From Bryobacterales bacterium (GTDB lineage: Bacteria > Acidobacteriota > Terriglobia > Bryobacterales > Bryobacteraceae), in the NCBI GenBank assembly GCA_009697495.1, contig SHUN01000213.1, positions 1-5,894 of the forward strand: a stretch of 5,894 nt of DNA, written 5' to 3'. Made by a program: the position numbers and the translations under genes. Shown here piece after piece: positions 5,272 through 5,894 of the stretch. Numbering within the stretch: position 1 is the stretch's first letter; every line of letters starts with the position of its first letter. Under the pieces are notes generated by a model. It saw only the letters and a program-made list of their open reading frames with translations, was not told where the DNA came from and did not search any database.

Positions 5272-5894
5272 CTATTTTGCTTCGGCGAGTTTCCAAAGCA
5301 GTTTCAAATCGTAGCGGCCCGCCCAGTCCGGTGGAGTACCGATACCGGTTTCGGGCGCTAAATGCAGAACCTGTTGCGTGATCGCGAGCCCTTGTTCCCG
5401 GTTACCGAGGCGCATTTCGGCAGCCGGCAGGACGAGAAGATTCTGCAGTTCCGGTACCCGGAAACCCAATTTGCGGCTGGCGGCGAGGCCCATCTCGGCG
5501 GACCGCTTTGCTTTTTCCCATTTCCCCGTTCGTAGCGCAAACTCGCCGGCGGCAATGGCGAGCGACGCACTGAGTACGTCCGGCATTCGTGGGTCCGTTC
5601 GTCTCCGCTCTTCGATCCAAATCAAGTGACTCGCCGCTTCCTGAGGAGACGCGCATACCTTCATCCGCCGCAACTGCATTTGGTAGGTCACTCCCATGGC
5701 GGCCAAATTATCCTTGTTCCGAATGTGGGCCGATTCCTGCAAGGCGGCCGAGCAGTGGCCTTGGGAGTAAAGCAGCATCGCCCTGGTCAGGTGAGCGTGT
5801 TCGGTGAGGAAGACACGATTCAGAATGTCGGGGTATCCGGCGATCTGCCGTTCGCCTTCCGCGATCCAATCTTCCGCTTTCTGAAAATGTCCAC
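5272..5894 (-). CDS. TPR-like helical repeat protein, C-terminal part (5' end outside window)
   Basis: The frame stays open from the right edge of the window to TAG at 5272-5274, giving 206 visible residues; the start lies beyond 5894, and the internal ATG at 5778 is not the true start because clear helical sequence (FQKAEDWIAEGERQI, YPDILNRVFLTEHAHLTRAM) precedes it. The sequence is all-helical, with tetratricopeptide-like units most visible at residues 107-140 (ASLAIAAGEFALRTGKWEKA onward, ending MGLAASRKLGF) and 148-180 (ELQNLLVLPAAEMRLGN, then LAITQQVLHLAP). TPR units are protein-binding scaffolds. The phrase ASRKLGFRVPELQNLLVLPA resembles the C-terminal ends of acidobacterial Ser/Thr kinases or winged-helix regulators fused to TPRs, but neither effector domain is visible, so that is a guess. 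No membrane segment or signal is seen in this part. Confidence 0.75.
   Translation of the reverse strand, partial: GHFQKAEDWIAEGERQIAGYPDILNRVFLTEHAHLTRAMLLYSQGHCSAALQESAHIRNKDNLAAMGVTYQMQLRRMKVCASPQEAASHLIWIEERRRTDPRMPDVLSASLAIAAGEFALRTGKWEKAKRSAEMGLAASRKLGFRVPELQNLLVLPAAEMRLGNREQGLAITQQVLHLAPETGIGTPPDWAGRYDLKLLWKLAEAK

Overview
The window is GC-rich bacterial DNA with densely packed genes in its first two thirds and a stretch of gene debris after about position 4050. The gene styles fit an Acidobacteriota-like soil bacterium of the Bryobacter/Solibacter type: a Tat-exported aldo/keto reductase, a DUF1501 remnant, a TPR-rich protein, and GTGnTAnnCT-like extended -10 sequences. This assignment is an inference from gene content and general appearance, not from a marker gene; Verrucomicrobia or Planctomycetes are alternatives.

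Positions 22-2702 (+ strand) hold a compact three-gene unit: a deoxyhypusine-synthase-like protein, a CPBP-family membrane protease that overlaps it by 4 bases (ATGA), and mtnA (methylthioribose-1-phosphate isomerase of the methionine salvage pathway), which starts 6 bases later. The tight spacing argues for one transcript. A link between the first and third genes through polyamine chemistry is possible: deoxyhypusine synthases act on spermidine, and making spermidine releases the methylthioadenosine that MtnA helps recycle. That link is a hypothesis only. The first two genes have very strong C-ending codon use, which also creates a long false antisense reading frame.

Positions 2703-3733 hold a 152-base spacer with a small hairpin, a promoter-like sequence and a good ribosome binding site, then a twin-arginine-signal aldo/keto reductase. 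Its usual catalytic Asp appears to be Glu.

Positions 3734-5271 are a decay zone. It starts with an intact small ribbon-helix-helix protein whose translationally coupled partner gene is cut by a stop at codon 7. Then come about 470 bases with only weak coding signal and several inverted repeats, the C-terminal end of a SNF2 helicase on the minus strand with a frameshifting internal deletion across motif VI, and a short plus-strand fragment of a DUF1501 protein. The two fragments lie tail-inward on opposite strands with no intact gene between them, which points to repeated deletion and rearrangement.

Positions 5272-5894 (- strand) hold the C-terminal part of a TPR-type helical repeat protein that runs off the right edge of the window. 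I see no tRNA, rRNA, CRISPR array or intact transposase. The most interesting items are the first operon and the fossil record in the decay zone; I do not see convincing evidence of an entirely new system.
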